Source: Saccharopolyspora rosea (GTDB lineage Bacteria; Actinomycetota; Actinomycetes; Mycobacteriales; Pseudonocardiaceae). From it: a stretch of DNA of 64,000 nucleotides. Below the pieces are notes generated by a model that made no database searches, had not been told where the DNA came from, and saw only the letters and a list, made by a program, of their open reading frames with translations. The stretch spans positions 3,100,001-3,164,000 of the forward strand of contig NZ_CP102826.1 of NCBI RefSeq assembly GCF_025643595.1, in the 5' to 3' direction. A program made the position numbers and the translations under genes. Shown piece by piece: positions 40,482-49,726 of this stretch (position 1 is its first letter; every line of letters starts with the position of its first letter).

Positions 40482-43372
40482 CCGACCGACCGTGCCTGTT
40501 GCGGGTCGCCCTGCTGGACACCTCGCGCGCCGCCGACCTGGTGGCCACCGAAGACCTCGACGATGACCTCGTCGTCTCCGCCGTGACCCTCGCCGCCGAC
40601 GAGCGGCTGGTGCACGACCGCACGTCGAAGCAGCGCTCCCGGGACGCGTTCCTGCGCTACGTCAGCAGGATGGGCGGCCGTGCCACGCCCTACGGGGTGT
40701 TCGCCGGGACCGCGCCAGCGCGCGTCGGACCGCGGCGGCGGCTCGTGCTGGCACCGCACGCCGACCACCGGGTCCGGGTGCGGATCGACGCCGAGGTCCT
40801 GGAAGGCGTCGTCGCGGCCGCGCTCGACGAGCTGCCGCCGCACCGGTGGCCGTTGCGGGCGAACCCGACCATCCGGCGCGTGGCCGGGCAGCTCCGCTAC
40901 GCCAAGGCCGGCGACGACAGCGCCGACGTGGTGACCGTGCGCGCCACCCCGGCCATCGACGCGGTCCTGGACCTGCTCGGCGACGGGGCGCTGCCCGGCC
41001 CGGAACTCGTCGAACGGCTCCGGGAACGCAGCCCGGCCTCCTCCGCCGACGCGCTGCGCGGCTTCGTGTCCACATTGGTGGAACGCGAAATCCTCTGGCG
41101 CGCGGGGGATCTGCTCCAGCCGGGCGAGGAACCCGGCGAGCTGGCGGTGGCGCTGCTCGACCGGATCGGCGCCGCGGACCGGGCGGAGGCGCTGCGGACG
41201 CTGCGCACCGACGCCTGCGGCGTTCACCCCCTCGACGTGGACCTGCCCGAACGCCTGGACGAGGCGTGGCGCCGAGCCGTGCTCGACCTCCCGGCCCTCG
41301 GCGAGGTCCGGCACCACAGCCGGTTCCACATCGACCTGGAGGTCCGCGCTCCCGACGCCGTGGTCGACCGGGACACCGTCCGGGACCTCGAACAGGCGCT
41401 GCACAGGTTGGAGGGGATCTTCCCGCGCTTCGACGCGCTGCGGGACTTCCGCGCGGCCTTCACCCGGCGCTACGAGGACGCCGAGGTGCCGCTGCTGGAG
41501 GCGCTCGACCTGGAGACCGGTGTGCTGCGGGCGCCGCGCCGCCGGACGTCCGCGGTCGCCGACCGGGCCGGGGTGCGCGGACCGGTGCCCGACTCGCCGG
41601 CCGAGGTGCCCGCCGGGGTGCTGCGCGTGTTCGACGAGTGGCTGCGGACCGGCCGACCGGTCGACATCGCCGACTTCCCGTCCCGAGGGCGGACCTCCGC
41701 GCGCAGCGCGTGCGCGGTGCTGCTGGACGACCACGAGGGGCGGTTCCACAGCGTGCTCACGGCCGGGTTCCGGCGCAGCCCGGCGGCGATGCTGGCCCGG
41801 TTCGCGCACGGCAGCCCGGAGCTGGCCGACCGGATCCGGGCCTGGCTGTCCACCGACGACGAACCCGACGCTGCGCTGCGCGTCGAACTCGTGCACACCC
41901 CGCGGACCCGGGACGGGAACGTGCTCGTGCGGCCGAAGCTGGTGGCGGACTCCATCGCGCTGGCCGGGGCGACCGGCGGCACGCTCGGGCTGGACCGGCT
42001 GCTCGTGCGGGTGGAGGGCGAGGAGGTCCGGCTCCGGGACCGCGTGACCGGACGCCGGGTGGTCGTCGAGCTGAACTCGGCGCACTACATCCGCGCGGTC
42101 GGGGTGCACCCCACCTACACCTTCCTCGGCCACCTGGCCGGGGAGGGATCCGCGGGGTGGTCGTGGGAAGGGCTGTCCGCACTGGCCCACCTGCCCCGGG
42201 TGCACTGCGGCCCGGTCATCGTGTCGCCGGAGCGCTGGCGCCTCCGCTGCGCCGATCTCCAGCGGGTGCTGGCACACCCCGACCCGGAACGGGAGTTGCG
42301 GCGGCTGCTCGACGGGATCGGCGACCGCCGGTGGGTCGGTTTCGGGCACCACGACCAACTCGTCCCCGTCGACCTGACCTCGTCGAGCTCGGTGCGCGCG
42401 TGCGTGGCCCACTTCGCCCGGCACGACACCGATGTCGTGGAGATGCCGCAGATCGCCAGCCCGGCGGTGGCCGGGCCCACCGGCGGGCACGTGGCCGAGG
42501 TGGTCTTCCCGCTGGACCGCGGGCGGGCCGCGCCCGACCGGCGCCGGCCGACGCGCTTCGACCCGCACGCCGGGCCCCGCTGGCTGTACGCCAAGTACTA
42601 CACGGGCTGCTCCACGGCCGACCTGGTGATCACCCGGCTCGCCCACCTGGCGCGGTCGCTGGTGTCCGGCGGCGCGGTCTCGGACTGGTTCTTCGTCCGG
42701 TACGACGAGGACGGCCACCACGTGCGGGTGCGGCTGCTGCCCACCGGACCGGACCGCCGCACCGAGGTGCTGGCCGCGCTCGACCGGTTCGCCGCCGAGG
42801 TGCGGGCGGCGGGCCTGGTCACCCGCGTCGCGACCGACGACTACGTGCCGGAGACCGCCCGGTACGGCGGCCCGGACAACCTGGCCCTGGCCGAGCGGTT
42901 GTTCACCGCGGACAGCGACGTGGTGGCCGCCGAGCTGGCGAACCGCCCCGACGAGCAGACGCGCTTGTTCCGCGCGGTCGCCGACGTCGTGCACTGGTGC
43001 GGGCTGCTGTTCGGATCTGTCGAGCAGAAGCAGGAGTTCCTGCGCCAGTGCCGGGACGGGCTGCGCCTGTCGTTCGAACCCACCGGGAACCGGCACGGGC
43101 ACTACTACCGGCGGCACCGGTCCGAACTGGACGATCACCTCGCCGCGGTCGAGCACAGCGCGGAACTGGACGGCAGGTTCGCCGCGCTGGCCGCGTCCCT
43201 GCGCCGGGACCTGAGCCCGGAGTTCTCCGAACCGGTGCTCGGGCTGGTGATGCACATGCACTGCAACCGGCTGTTCGCGGTGGACGGCCGGCGGATGGAG
43301 TACCTGGCCTACGAGCTGGCCGCGCGCAAGGTGCGCGAGCACGAAGCGCGGCGGGAAAGGGGCACCCGATGA
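40478..43372 (+). CDS. Lantibiotic dehydratase LanB, full length
   Basis: A 964-residue dehydratase, close to the usual 1000. It uses glutamyl-tRNA to esterify Ser/Thr of the precursor and then eliminates glutamate. The N-terminal glutamylation domain (about 1-650) starts with SKQRSRDAFLRYVSRMGGRATPYGVFAG, the hallmark of LanB. The C-terminal elimination domain (about 690-950) begins RWLYAKYYTGCSTADLVITRL and contains DWFFVRYDEDGHHVRVRL, GRHG-like HGHYYRRHRSEL and the final helix. It is one chain, not the split pair of thiopeptide or class V-like systems. LanC begins in its last codons (4-bp overlap). Confidence 0.93.
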   Translation: MTDRPCLLRVALLDTSRAADLVATEDLDDDLVVSAVTLAADERLVHDRTSKQRSRDAFLRYVSRMGGRATPYGVFAGTAPARVGPRRRLVLAPHADHRVRVRIDAEVLEGVVAAALDELPPHRWPLRANPTIRRVAGQLRYAKAGDDSADVVTVRATPAIDAVLDLLGDGALPGPELVERLRERSPASSADALRGFVSTLVEREILWRAGDLLQPGEEPGELAVALLDRIGAADRAEALRTLRTDACGVHPLDVDLPERLDEAWRRAVLDLPALGEVRHHSRFHIDLEVRAPDAVVDRDTVRDLEQALHRLEGIFPRFDALRDFRAAFTRRYEDAEVPLLEALDLETGVLRAPRRRTSAVADRAGVRGPVPDSPAEVPAGVLRVFDEWLRTGRPVDIADFPSRGRTSARSACAVLLDDHEGRFHSVLTAGFRRSPAAMLARFAHGSPELADRIRAWLSTDDEPDAALRVELVHTPRTRDGNVLVRPKLVADSIALAGATGGTLGLDRLLVRVEGEEVRLRDRVTGRRVVVELNSAHYIRAVGVHPTYTFLGHLAGEGSAGWSWEGLSALAHLPRVHCGPVIVSPERWRLRCADLQRVLAHPDPERELRRLLDGIGDRRWVGFGHHDQLVPVDLTSSSSVRACVAHFARHDTDVVEMPQIASPAVAGPTGGHVAEVVFPLDRGRAAPDRRRPTRFDPHAGPRWLYAKYYTGCSTADLVITRLAHLARSLVSGGAVSDWFFVRYDEDGHHVRVRLLPTGPDRRTEVLAALDRFAAEVRAAGLVTRVATDDYVPETARYGGPDNLALAERLFTADSDVVAAELANRPDEQTRLFRAVADVVHWCGLLFGSVEQKQEFLRQCRDGLRLSFEPTGNRHGHYYRRHRSELDDHLAAVEHSAELDGRFAALAASLRRDLSPEFSEPVLGLVMHMHCNRLFAVDGRRMEYLAYELAARKVREHEARRERGTR

Positions 43373-44562
43373 CGACCGGTCCGCAGACCGCGACCGCGGC
43401 GACCGCGACGGCGTTGGACCTGGCCGGGCAGCTGTTCGCGGACGCCCGGGAGGGCATCGCCGGTTCGGACTCCTTCGCCGCGCACCTCGACCTGGCCTCG
43501 GCGGCGCTGGAGTTCGACCGCGCGCTGGGCGGGGACCACGGCGCGCGGGAGGCGTTCGCGCGGGGCATGGCGCTGATGCGCGGCAGCGGCGCGGTCGACC
43601 CGTGGCTGTTCGGCGGCGCCGCGCAGGCCGGGTGGACGGCGATCCACCTGTCCGGCTTCCACGGCGGGCAGGCCACCGGACTGGCCACTGTGGACAACGT
43701 CGCGCTGCGCTGGATCCGGCAGTACCCCGCCGAGCGCAACGTGGACCTGCCGATGGGGTTGCTCGGCCTCGGCGTCTACGGGCTGGCGCACCCCTCGGAG
43801 GACGCGCGGCGCACGCTGACCGGGGCGGTGCTCGACGCCCTCGACGACCGCCTGGAACGCGACGAGCACGGGCGGTTCCTGCGGTCGACCCCGGCGGTGA
43901 GCACGCTGGTCGGACCGGTGATCACGCAACGGGACACCGGGGTCGCGCACGGCAACGCGGGCCTGGTCTCCTACCTCGCCTCGGTGGCGATGAGCGACCT
44001 CGACCTCCACGACCGGGCCCGGGCGATGCTGTCCGACACCGTCGAGTGGCTGCTGCGCCAGCGGTCCGATGTGGACGGATCGGTGTTCCCGCAGTCCGTC
44101 GAGCACCGGTACGTGCCCGCCCGCAGCGCGTGGTGCTACGGCGATCCCGGCATCGCACTGGCGCTGCTGGTGGCCGCCGAAGCGACCGGATCGACCGAAA
44201 TCGCCGCCGTGGCGGCGGAAACCGCGCGCACCGCGATCGAACGCGAGCACGCACGCGCCCGGGTGGTGGACGCCTGCCTGTGCCACGGGGCCGCCGGCCT
44301 GTGCTGGTTCGCGCGCCGGGTGCGGGACGACTTCGGACTGCCCGAGGCCGAGGACTACGCCCGGCACTGGCTGGACCGCATCCGCGAGGAACGCGCCGCC
44401 GGTCCGCTGCACTACCTCGCGCACGACGGCATGCGCCGCGACCACTCGTTCCTCGAAGGCGACCTGGGCGTGGCGCTGGCCCTGCTGCACCTGGCCACCG
44501 GAGCCCCACCGCTGTGGGAGGAACGCCTGCTCGCCGTGCCGGTCGGGGCGCGGCGGTCGTGA
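43369..44562 (+). CDS. Lanthionine synthetase cyclase LanC
   Basis: A 397-residue LanC-type cyclase with a seven-by-two helix barrel. The zinc ligands are in WCYGDPGIALAL (Cys256) and CLCHGAAGLCW (Cys305, His306). HGNAG (about residue 187) and GFHGG motifs are also present. It should add the Cys thiols to dehydrated residues to form (methyl)lanthionine. The protein follows the LanB with 4-base overlap and ends 22 bases before the glycosyltransferase. Presence of both enzymes classifies the system as class I. Confidence 0.92.
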   Translation: MTTGPQTATAATATALDLAGQLFADAREGIAGSDSFAAHLDLASAALEFDRALGGDHGAREAFARGMALMRGSGAVDPWLFGGAAQAGWTAIHLSGFHGGQATGLATVDNVALRWIRQYPAERNVDLPMGLLGLGVYGLAHPSEDARRTLTGAVLDALDDRLERDEHGRFLRSTPAVSTLVGPVITQRDTGVAHGNAGLVSYLASVAMSDLDLHDRARAMLSDTVEWLLRQRSDVDGSVFPQSVEHRYVPARSAWCYGDPGIALALLVAAEATGSTEIAAVAAETARTAIEREHARARVVDACLCHGAAGLCWFARRVRDDFGLPEAEDYARHWLDRIREERAAGPLHYLAHDGMRRDHSFLEGDLGVALALLHLATGAPPLWEERLLAVPVGARRS

Positions 44563-44584
44563 CATCCGGCGGACGAGGAGGACG

Positions 44585-45865
44585 ATGAGAGCGCTGGTCT
44601 ACGCGTGGGGCACCAGGGGAGACGTGCAGCCGTACCTGGCGTTGGGGCGCGCCCTGGCCCGCGCCGGGCACGACACCGTGCTCGTCGCGCCCGCCCGGTT
44701 CGCCCCGCTCGCCGCCGAACACGGGATCGAGCTGGCGCCCTGGAACGACGAGGCGCTCGACCTGATGAACCGCCCCGACGTCCGGGAGATGCTGGCGCAC
44801 GACGACCAGGGCGGCGACCAGGTCGAACGCACCCGGCGGTTCCTCCGGGAGGAGACCTTCCGGCTCTACGGCGCACAGCTCGACGACCTGTGGCGGGCGG
44901 CCTCCGACGGCGCCGACGTGGTGGTGCACTCGCAGATCTCGGCCCAGGCCATCGGTCAGGTCGCCGAGAAGCTGCGGGTCCCCGACGTGTGGGCGACGCT
45001 CTACCCCGACTACGCGCCGTCGGGGTACTACCCGAGCCCGATGCGCTCGCCGCGGTGGCCGCGTTCCCGCCTCGCCAACCGGCTCAGCCACCTCCGCTAC
45101 CGCCGGGCGCGCCCGGACCCGCGGCTGCGCGCCGAACTGGACCGGTGGCGGGCCGGAACGCTGCGACTGCCCCCGCGCCGGCGCCGGCGCCGCGCCGACT
45201 CCCTGCTGCACTGCTTCAGCCGGCACGTGCTGCCACCCGCCCCCGACTGGCCGTCCTGGGTGCACACCACCGGCTTCTGGAACCTGCCGCGCCGACCGGA
45301 CTGGCGGCCGGACGAGGAGCTGGAACGCTTCCTGGCGGTCGGGGAACCCCCGATCTGCGTGGGCTTCTCCAGCCAGGCGGGCAACGATCCCGCCGGAGTG
45401 GGGCAGCGGGTGCTGCGGGCGGTGCGCCGGGTCGGCGTGCGGGCGGTGGTGGTCACCGGGTGGGGCGGCATCGAGATCCCCGACCCGGGTCCGGACGTCC
45501 TGGTCGTCGACCAGGTCCCGTTCGACTGGCTGTTCGCGCGGGTGCGCGCCGTGGTGCACCCGTGCGGCGCGGGCACGTTCAACCTCGCGCTCGCCGCCGG
45601 GACGCCCCAGGTGACCTGCCCGTTCATGAGCGAGCAGATGTGGTGGGCCGAACGTCTGCACCGCCTGGGCGTGTGCCCCGAACCGATCAGGTTGCGCGAC
45701 CTCACCGCCGAGTCGCTGGCCGCGGCGCTGGAACGGGCGCTCACCGACGAGTCGGTGCGGCGCAGCGCCGCCCGGATGCGCGAGCGCGTCCGGTCCGAAG
45801 GCGGCGCGGACGCCGCGGTCGCCGTGTTGGAACGCATCGTGGGGAGAACCGGATGTCCTCAGTAG
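44585..45865 (+). CDS. GT-B glycosyltransferase (GtfB/UGT-like)
   Basis: A 426-residue enzyme of GT family 1. N-terminal acceptor domain MRALVYAWGTRGDVQPYLALGRALARAGHDTVLVAPARF, a conserved middle, and the nucleotide-sugar domain with VVVTGWGGIEIPDPGPDVLVVDQVPFDWLFARVRAVVHPCGAGTFNLALAAGTPQVTCPFMSEQMWW. The usual HHGGAGT is HPCGAGT here. Such enzymes transfer hexoses to aglycones or peptides. RBS GGACGAGGAGG. Its last 13 bases overlap the carrier-protein gene. Glycosylation of the lanthipeptide is the natural inference; sugar identity is unknown. Confidence 0.9.
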   Translation: MRALVYAWGTRGDVQPYLALGRALARAGHDTVLVAPARFAPLAAEHGIELAPWNDEALDLMNRPDVREMLAHDDQGGDQVERTRRFLREETFRLYGAQLDDLWRAASDGADVVVHSQISAQAIGQVAEKLRVPDVWATLYPDYAPSGYYPSPMRSPRWPRSRLANRLSHLRYRRARPDPRLRAELDRWRAGTLRLPPRRRRRRADSLLHCFSRHVLPPAPDWPSWVHTTGFWNLPRRPDWRPDEELERFLAVGEPPICVGFSSQAGNDPAGVGQRVLRAVRRVGVRAVVVTGWGGIEIPDPGPDVLVVDQVPFDWLFARVRAVVHPCGAGTFNLALAAGTPQVTCPFMSEQMWWAERLHRLGVCPEPIRLRDLTAESLAAALERALTDESVRRSAARMRERVRSEGGADAAVAVLERIVGRTGCPQ

Positions 45866-46122
45866 ACAGGGGCGAGGTGCTGACCAAGCTCACCGACTAC
45901 GTCCGCCGGGAGCTGCTGGACGGCGACCCCGGCGGCGACCTGACGACCCGCACACCGCTGCTGGAGTGGGGCGTGCTCAAGTCGTTGGAGACCGCGCGGC
46001 TGGTCGGCTATCTGCGCACCGAGTTCGGCGTGCGGGTGCCTTCGTCGAGCATGGTCGGGGACAACTTCCGCGACATCGAGCGCATCGCGGACCTGGTCAC
46101 CTCGCTGAGCGTGCGCTCGTGA
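45853..46122 (+). CDS. Peptidyl/acyl carrier protein, prolyl-type
   Basis: An 89-residue carrier protein. LLEWGVLKSLETARLVGYLRTEFGVRVPSSSMVGDNFRDI carries the serine for the phosphopantetheine arm in GVLKSLE, in a context similar to the free-standing PCPs CloN5, PltL and RedO, with LEWG instead of the more common DS motif flank. It is partner of the adenylation enzyme and the dehydrogenase downstream. Overlaps the glycosyltransferase end and the peptidase start. Confidence 0.85.
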   Translation: MSSVDRGEVLTKLTDYVRRELLDGDPGGDLTTRTPLLEWGVLKSLETARLVGYLRTEFGVRVPSSSMVGDNFRDIERIADLVTSLSVRS

Positions 46123-47558
46123 GCGCCGCGTTCGGCCGGGTCGCGGCAGCGGTGGTCTGCCTGCTGGTCTCGCTGTCCGGCGCGGTGCCCGCCGGGGCCG
46201 CGCAGCGCGCGCTGCGGTGGGGCCCGTGCCCGGAGCGACCGGACGACGCGGCGGTGCGGTGCGCGTCGATCCGGTTGCCGGTCGACTGGGCGAACCCCGG
46301 CGGTGCCGGGTTCACCCTCGCCCTGGCCATGCGACCGGCGAACGGGTCGGCACCGCACCCGGGGCCGCTGGTGATGCACCCGGGCGGCCCGGGAGCGTCC
46401 GGTGTGGACGCCGTGCTGCACGCCGAGCAGTGGTTCAGCCCGGACCTGCTGGGCCGCTTCGACCTGGTGGGCTTCGACCCGCGCGGCGTCGCGCGCAGCG
46501 CCCCGGTGCGCTGCTCGGCAGACCTGGTCGACCGGCAACCCTTCCCGATCCCGGCGACCGAACGGGAATTCCGCGACCTGCGCGCCCACAACGCCCGGCT
46601 CGGCCGGGACTGCGCGCAGCACACCGGTCCGGTGTCCGGCCACCTCGACGCGACGAGCGTCGCGCGCGACATCGACGCGATCCGCGCCGCGCTGGGGGCC
46701 GAGCGGATCAGCTACTACGGCCTGTCCTACGGCACCCTCGTCGGCGAGCGCTACGCCGAACTGTTCCCGCACCGCGTGCGGGCCATGGCGCTGGACGGCG
46801 TGATGGACCACAGCCTCGACACGGGCGAGTTCCTCCGCACGCAGTCGGCGGGAGTGGAGGACGGCTTCCGCGAGTTCGTCGCGTGGTGCGACCGGTCGAG
46901 CACCTGCGCGCTGCACGGGCGCGACGTGGCGGCGGCGTGGGACGAGCTGGTGCGGCGGGCCGACGCCGGAGAACTGCCCGGCCCGGACGGCGCCCCGCTG
47001 AGCTGGTGGGAGCTGTCGCAGAGCGCTGCGGCGGCGTTCTCCGGCCCGCACTGGGCGGAGTTCGCCCGCGACATCGCCGACGCGCTGGCCGCACCCCCGA
47101 GCGCGCGGGCCGCGAGCGAGCTGCTGCCCGACCCGCTGGCGGTGGCCTGCCAGGACTGGTCGTTCCCGGTCACCGGAGCGGCCGAACTCGCCCGTTACGA
47201 CCAGCGCAACCGCGTCGTCGCACCCCACGTGCGCGGGGCGGCGCTGCCCTGGCTGCTGGTGTCGATGTGCCAGGGCTGGCCCGCCCCGGTGCGCAACCCG
47301 CAGCACCCGCTCCGGGTGCGCACCGACCTGCCCGTGCTGCTGCTGAACGCGGTGCACGACCCGCAGACGCCGCTGTCCTGGGCCCGGCACGTCGCCGGGC
47401 AGCTGGGGGAGCGGGGACGGCTGGTCACCTACCGGGGATGGGGCCACCACGCCTACGGCCGCAACGCCTGCACGACCGGCGCCGTCGACCGGTACCTGAT
47501 CGACCGGCTGGTGCCGCCGACCGGATCCGACTGCCCCGCCACCGGGGAGGACCGATGA
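46119..47558 (+). CDS. Secreted S33-family tripeptidyl-type peptidase
   Basis: A 479-residue exported alpha/beta-hydrolase. Signal peptide: AAVVCLLVSLSGAVPAGAA (about 9-27). Alpha/beta core with nucleophile elbow SYYGLSYGTLVGERYAELFP (about 200) and catalytic His in RGWGHHAYGRN near the C-terminus, TAP-like C-terminal domain with SWARHVAGQLGERGRLV. S33 peptidases of this type remove N-terminal tripeptides. In a RiPP operon without a dedicated LanP, it is the best candidate for removing the leader outside the cell. GTG start overlaps the carrier-protein stop by four bases. Confidence 0.85.
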   Translation: MSAAFGRVAAAVVCLLVSLSGAVPAGAAQRALRWGPCPERPDDAAVRCASIRLPVDWANPGGAGFTLALAMRPANGSAPHPGPLVMHPGGPGASGVDAVLHAEQWFSPDLLGRFDLVGFDPRGVARSAPVRCSADLVDRQPFPIPATEREFRDLRAHNARLGRDCAQHTGPVSGHLDATSVARDIDAIRAALGAERISYYGLSYGTLVGERYAELFPHRVRAMALDGVMDHSLDTGEFLRTQSAGVEDGFREFVAWCDRSSTCALHGRDVAAAWDELVRRADAGELPGPDGAPLSWWELSQSAAAAFSGPHWAEFARDIADALAAPPSARAASELLPDPLAVACQDWSFPVTGAAELARYDQRNRVVAPHVRGAALPWLLVSMCQGWPAPVRNPQHPLRVRTDLPVLLLNAVHDPQTPLSWARHVAGQLGERGRLVTYRGWGHHAYGRNACTTGAVDRYLIDRLVPPTGSDCPATGEDR

Positions 47559-48586
47559 GGCCGCGGGAGGTCTTCGTCGCCGGGCTGGGCGCGCACCTCC
47601 CGGCCGTGGTCCCCGCCGCCGAAGCGGTCGCCGCCGGGCACTGGACCGCCGAGCAGGCCGAACGCACCGGGGCGCTCGGTGCCGCGGTCGCCGGGGACAC
47701 CCCGGCACCCGAGATGGCGCTGAGCGCGGCGCGTCAAGCCCTGCGGCGGTCCGGCACCGAGCCCGGCGAACTCGGCGCGCTGCTGTACGCCGACGTCTAC
47801 CACGCCGGCCCGGACGGTTGGCTGCCCCACTCGCACCTGCAACGGCAACTGGGCTGCGGGCACGCGTTCGCCGCGGGAATCCGCCAGGGCTGCAACGGGC
47901 TGTTCGGCGCCCTGGAACTGGCCGCGGTGCACCTGCAGGCCGACGCGCGGCACCCCGCCGCGTTGGTCGTCGCCGCGGACAACTTCACCTCGCCGCTGCT
48001 GGACCGGTGGCAGTGCCTGCACCCGGAGCAGGTCCTCGCCGACGGCGCCTCGGCCGCGGTCCTGCGCCGGGGAGCCGGGTTCGCCCGACTCGCGTCGATC
48101 TCGTCCACCACCGTCGTGGAACTAGAGGAACTGCACCGCGGCGGCGAACCGCTGCACCCGGCCGGTGTGCTGCGCGGCAGGGCGCTCGACTACGCCGCGC
48201 GATTCCGCGCCTTCGCCCGCACCGCCGCTCCCGGCCTGGGCCTGGCCCTGGTCAAAGCCAGGACCGAACTGCTGGACCGGGTGCTGGACGAGGCGGACAT
48301 CGGCGCCGCCGACCTCGCGCGGGTGGTGTGCAACCACGGTTCGCGGGCCTCGGTCGAGGACGCCCTCCTGTCCACACTGGACGTACCGCTGGAGAGGTCC
48401 AACTGGGACTTCGGCCGGCGCATCGGGCACGTCGGCGCCAGCGACCAGCTGCTGTCGCTGGAGGACCTGGCCGGCCGGGACGACCTCGTCGCGGGGGAGC
48501 ACGTCCTGCTCTACGGCATGGGCCCCGGGCTGTCGCTGGCCGCCGCGGTACTGGAGATCGTCGACACCCCGCCGTGGCGGCGCTGA
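47555..48586 (+). CDS. KAS III-like acyltransferase
   Basis: A 343-residue thiolase-fold protein like FabH. Cys113 (QGCNGLFGALELAA) is the acyl-binding nucleophile and VVCNHGSRASVEDALL supplies His/Asn of the triad (NHGS). Two roles are possible: condensing enzyme starting an acyl chain, or acyltransferase of the CloN2/CouN7 type, which moves pyrrole-2-carboxyl from carrier protein onto a sugar OH. The surrounding carrier protein, dehydrogenase and ligase favour the latter. Start overlaps the peptidase stop by four bases. Confidence 0.82.
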   Translation: MRPREVFVAGLGAHLPAVVPAAEAVAAGHWTAEQAERTGALGAAVAGDTPAPEMALSAARQALRRSGTEPGELGALLYADVYHAGPDGWLPHSHLQRQLGCGHAFAAGIRQGCNGLFGALELAAVHLQADARHPAALVVAADNFTSPLLDRWQCLHPEQVLADGASAAVLRRGAGFARLASISSTTVVELEELHRGGEPLHPAGVLRGRALDYAARFRAFARTAAPGLGLALVKARTELLDRVLDEADIGAADLARVVCNHGSRASVEDALLSTLDVPLERSNWDFGRRIGHVGASDQLLSLEDLAGRDDLVAGEHVLLYGMGPGLSLAAAVLEIVDTPPWRR

Positions 48587-48601
48587 ACGCGGAGGAGACG
48601 C

Positions 48602-49726
48602 ATGGATTTCGGCTGGACCGACGCGCAGTCGCAGCGCTACCAGGACGCGCTCGCGGCCGTGCGCGACGGGTTCGACGCGGGCGGCGGTTTCGACGCCGAC
48701 GGCTGGCGGCGGCTCGGCGAACTCGGCGTCCTCGGCGCCTGCGTGCCGCCCGAGCACGGGGGAGCGGGACTCGGCGCGGTGGACACCGCGCTGCTCTACG
48801 AGGCGGTCGGTCGCGGCTGCGCGGACACCGGCCTGGTCTTCGCCGCCGCCGCGCACCTGTTCGCGTGCGCGATGCCGATCGCCGAGTTCGGCGGCGCCGC
48901 GCTGCGCGAGCGCTGGCTGCCCGGGCTGTGCTCCGGTGAGCACGTGGGCGCCAACGCGATCACCGAGCCGGACGCGGGTTCCGACGTCGCCCGGCTGGCG
49001 ACGACCGCCGTCCCGGCGCCCGGCGGTTACGTCCTGGACGGCGAGAAGTCCTTCGTCAGCAACGCCCCGGTGGCCGACGTGGTGGTCACCTACGCGCGCA
49101 CCGATCCCGCGGCCGGGCACCTGGGCGTGACCGGATTCGCCGTCCCCACCGACCACCCCGGCGTGCTGGTCGGGCCGCCGATGGCCAAGCTCGGTCTCGA
49201 CGGCTGCGCCGCCGCGACCGTCACCTTCCGCGACTGCTTCGTCCCGGCGCAGGACGTGCTCGGCGCTCCCGGCCAGGGCATGGCGGTGTTCCAGCACTCG
49301 ATGGGTTGGGAACGCGCCTGCCTGTTCGCGACGTACCTGGGCTTGCAGGAGCGGCTGATCGAGCGGTGCGTGGCGCACGCGCGCGCCCGCGAGCAGTTCG
49401 GCCGCCGCATCGGGCAGTTCCAGGCCGTCTCGCACCGGATCGCGGAGATGCGGCTGCGCGCGGACGGCGCGCGCCTGCTGCTGCACCGCGCCTGCTGGGC
49501 GATGGACCGGGGCGAGCCGGACGTGCTGTTCACCGCGCTGGCCAAGCTCGCCACCTCCGAGGCCGCGCTGGCCACCGCGCTCGACGCCGTGCGGATCTTC
49601 GGTGGCCGCGGTTACCTGCGCGACCACGGCGTGGAGGCGGCGCTGCGCGACGCGGTCGGCGCGACGATCTTCTCCGGCACCTCGGACGTCCAGCGCGAGC
49701 TGGTGGCCTGGGAGCTGGGCCTGTGA
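48602..49726 (+). CDS. Acyl-CoA-dehydrogenase-like, probable prolyl-PCP dehydrogenase
   Basis: A 374-residue FAD enzyme. Characteristic: GLVFAAAAHLFACAMPIAEFGG, FAD motif ANAITEPDAGSDVARLATTA, FGRRIGQFQAVSHRIAEMRLRADGARLLLHRACWAMDRG, and IFGGRGYLRDHGVEAALRDAVGATIFSGTSDVQRELVAW. The four-electron oxidation of prolyl-PCP to pyrrolyl-2-carboxyl-PCP by PltE, RedW and CloN3 uses this family. ATG follows GGAGGAG closely. GTG of the adenylation gene overlaps its stop. Confidence 0.85.
   Translation: MDFGWTDAQSQRYQDALAAVRDGFDAGGGFDADGWRRLGELGVLGACVPPEHGGAGLGAVDTALLYEAVGRGCADTGLVFAAAAHLFACAMPIAEFGGAALRERWLPGLCSGEHVGANAITEPDAGSDVARLATTAVPAPGGYVLDGEKSFVSNAPVADVVVTYARTDPAAGHLGVTGFAVPTDHPGVLVGPPMAKLGLDGCAAATVTFRDCFVPAQDVLGAPGQGMAVFQHSMGWERACLFATYLGLQERLIERCVAHARAREQFGRRIGQFQAVSHRIAEMRLRADGARLLLHRACWAMDRGEPDVLFTALAKLATSEAALATALDAVRIFGGRGYLRDHGVEAALRDAVGATIFSGTSDVQRELVAWELGL

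Noticed and set aside
40154..43342. Very long minus-strand frame opposite LanB
   Set aside because: Composition is of the antisense type (HP, RG-rich), no start signal and no motif; the plus strand carries clear LanB sequence.
40478..44562. Thiopeptide or linear azol(in)e cluster
   Set aside because: No YcaO cyclodehydratase, no split LanB pair and no pyridine synthase gene; a full-length LanB plus a zinc-type LanC points to class I lanthipeptide.
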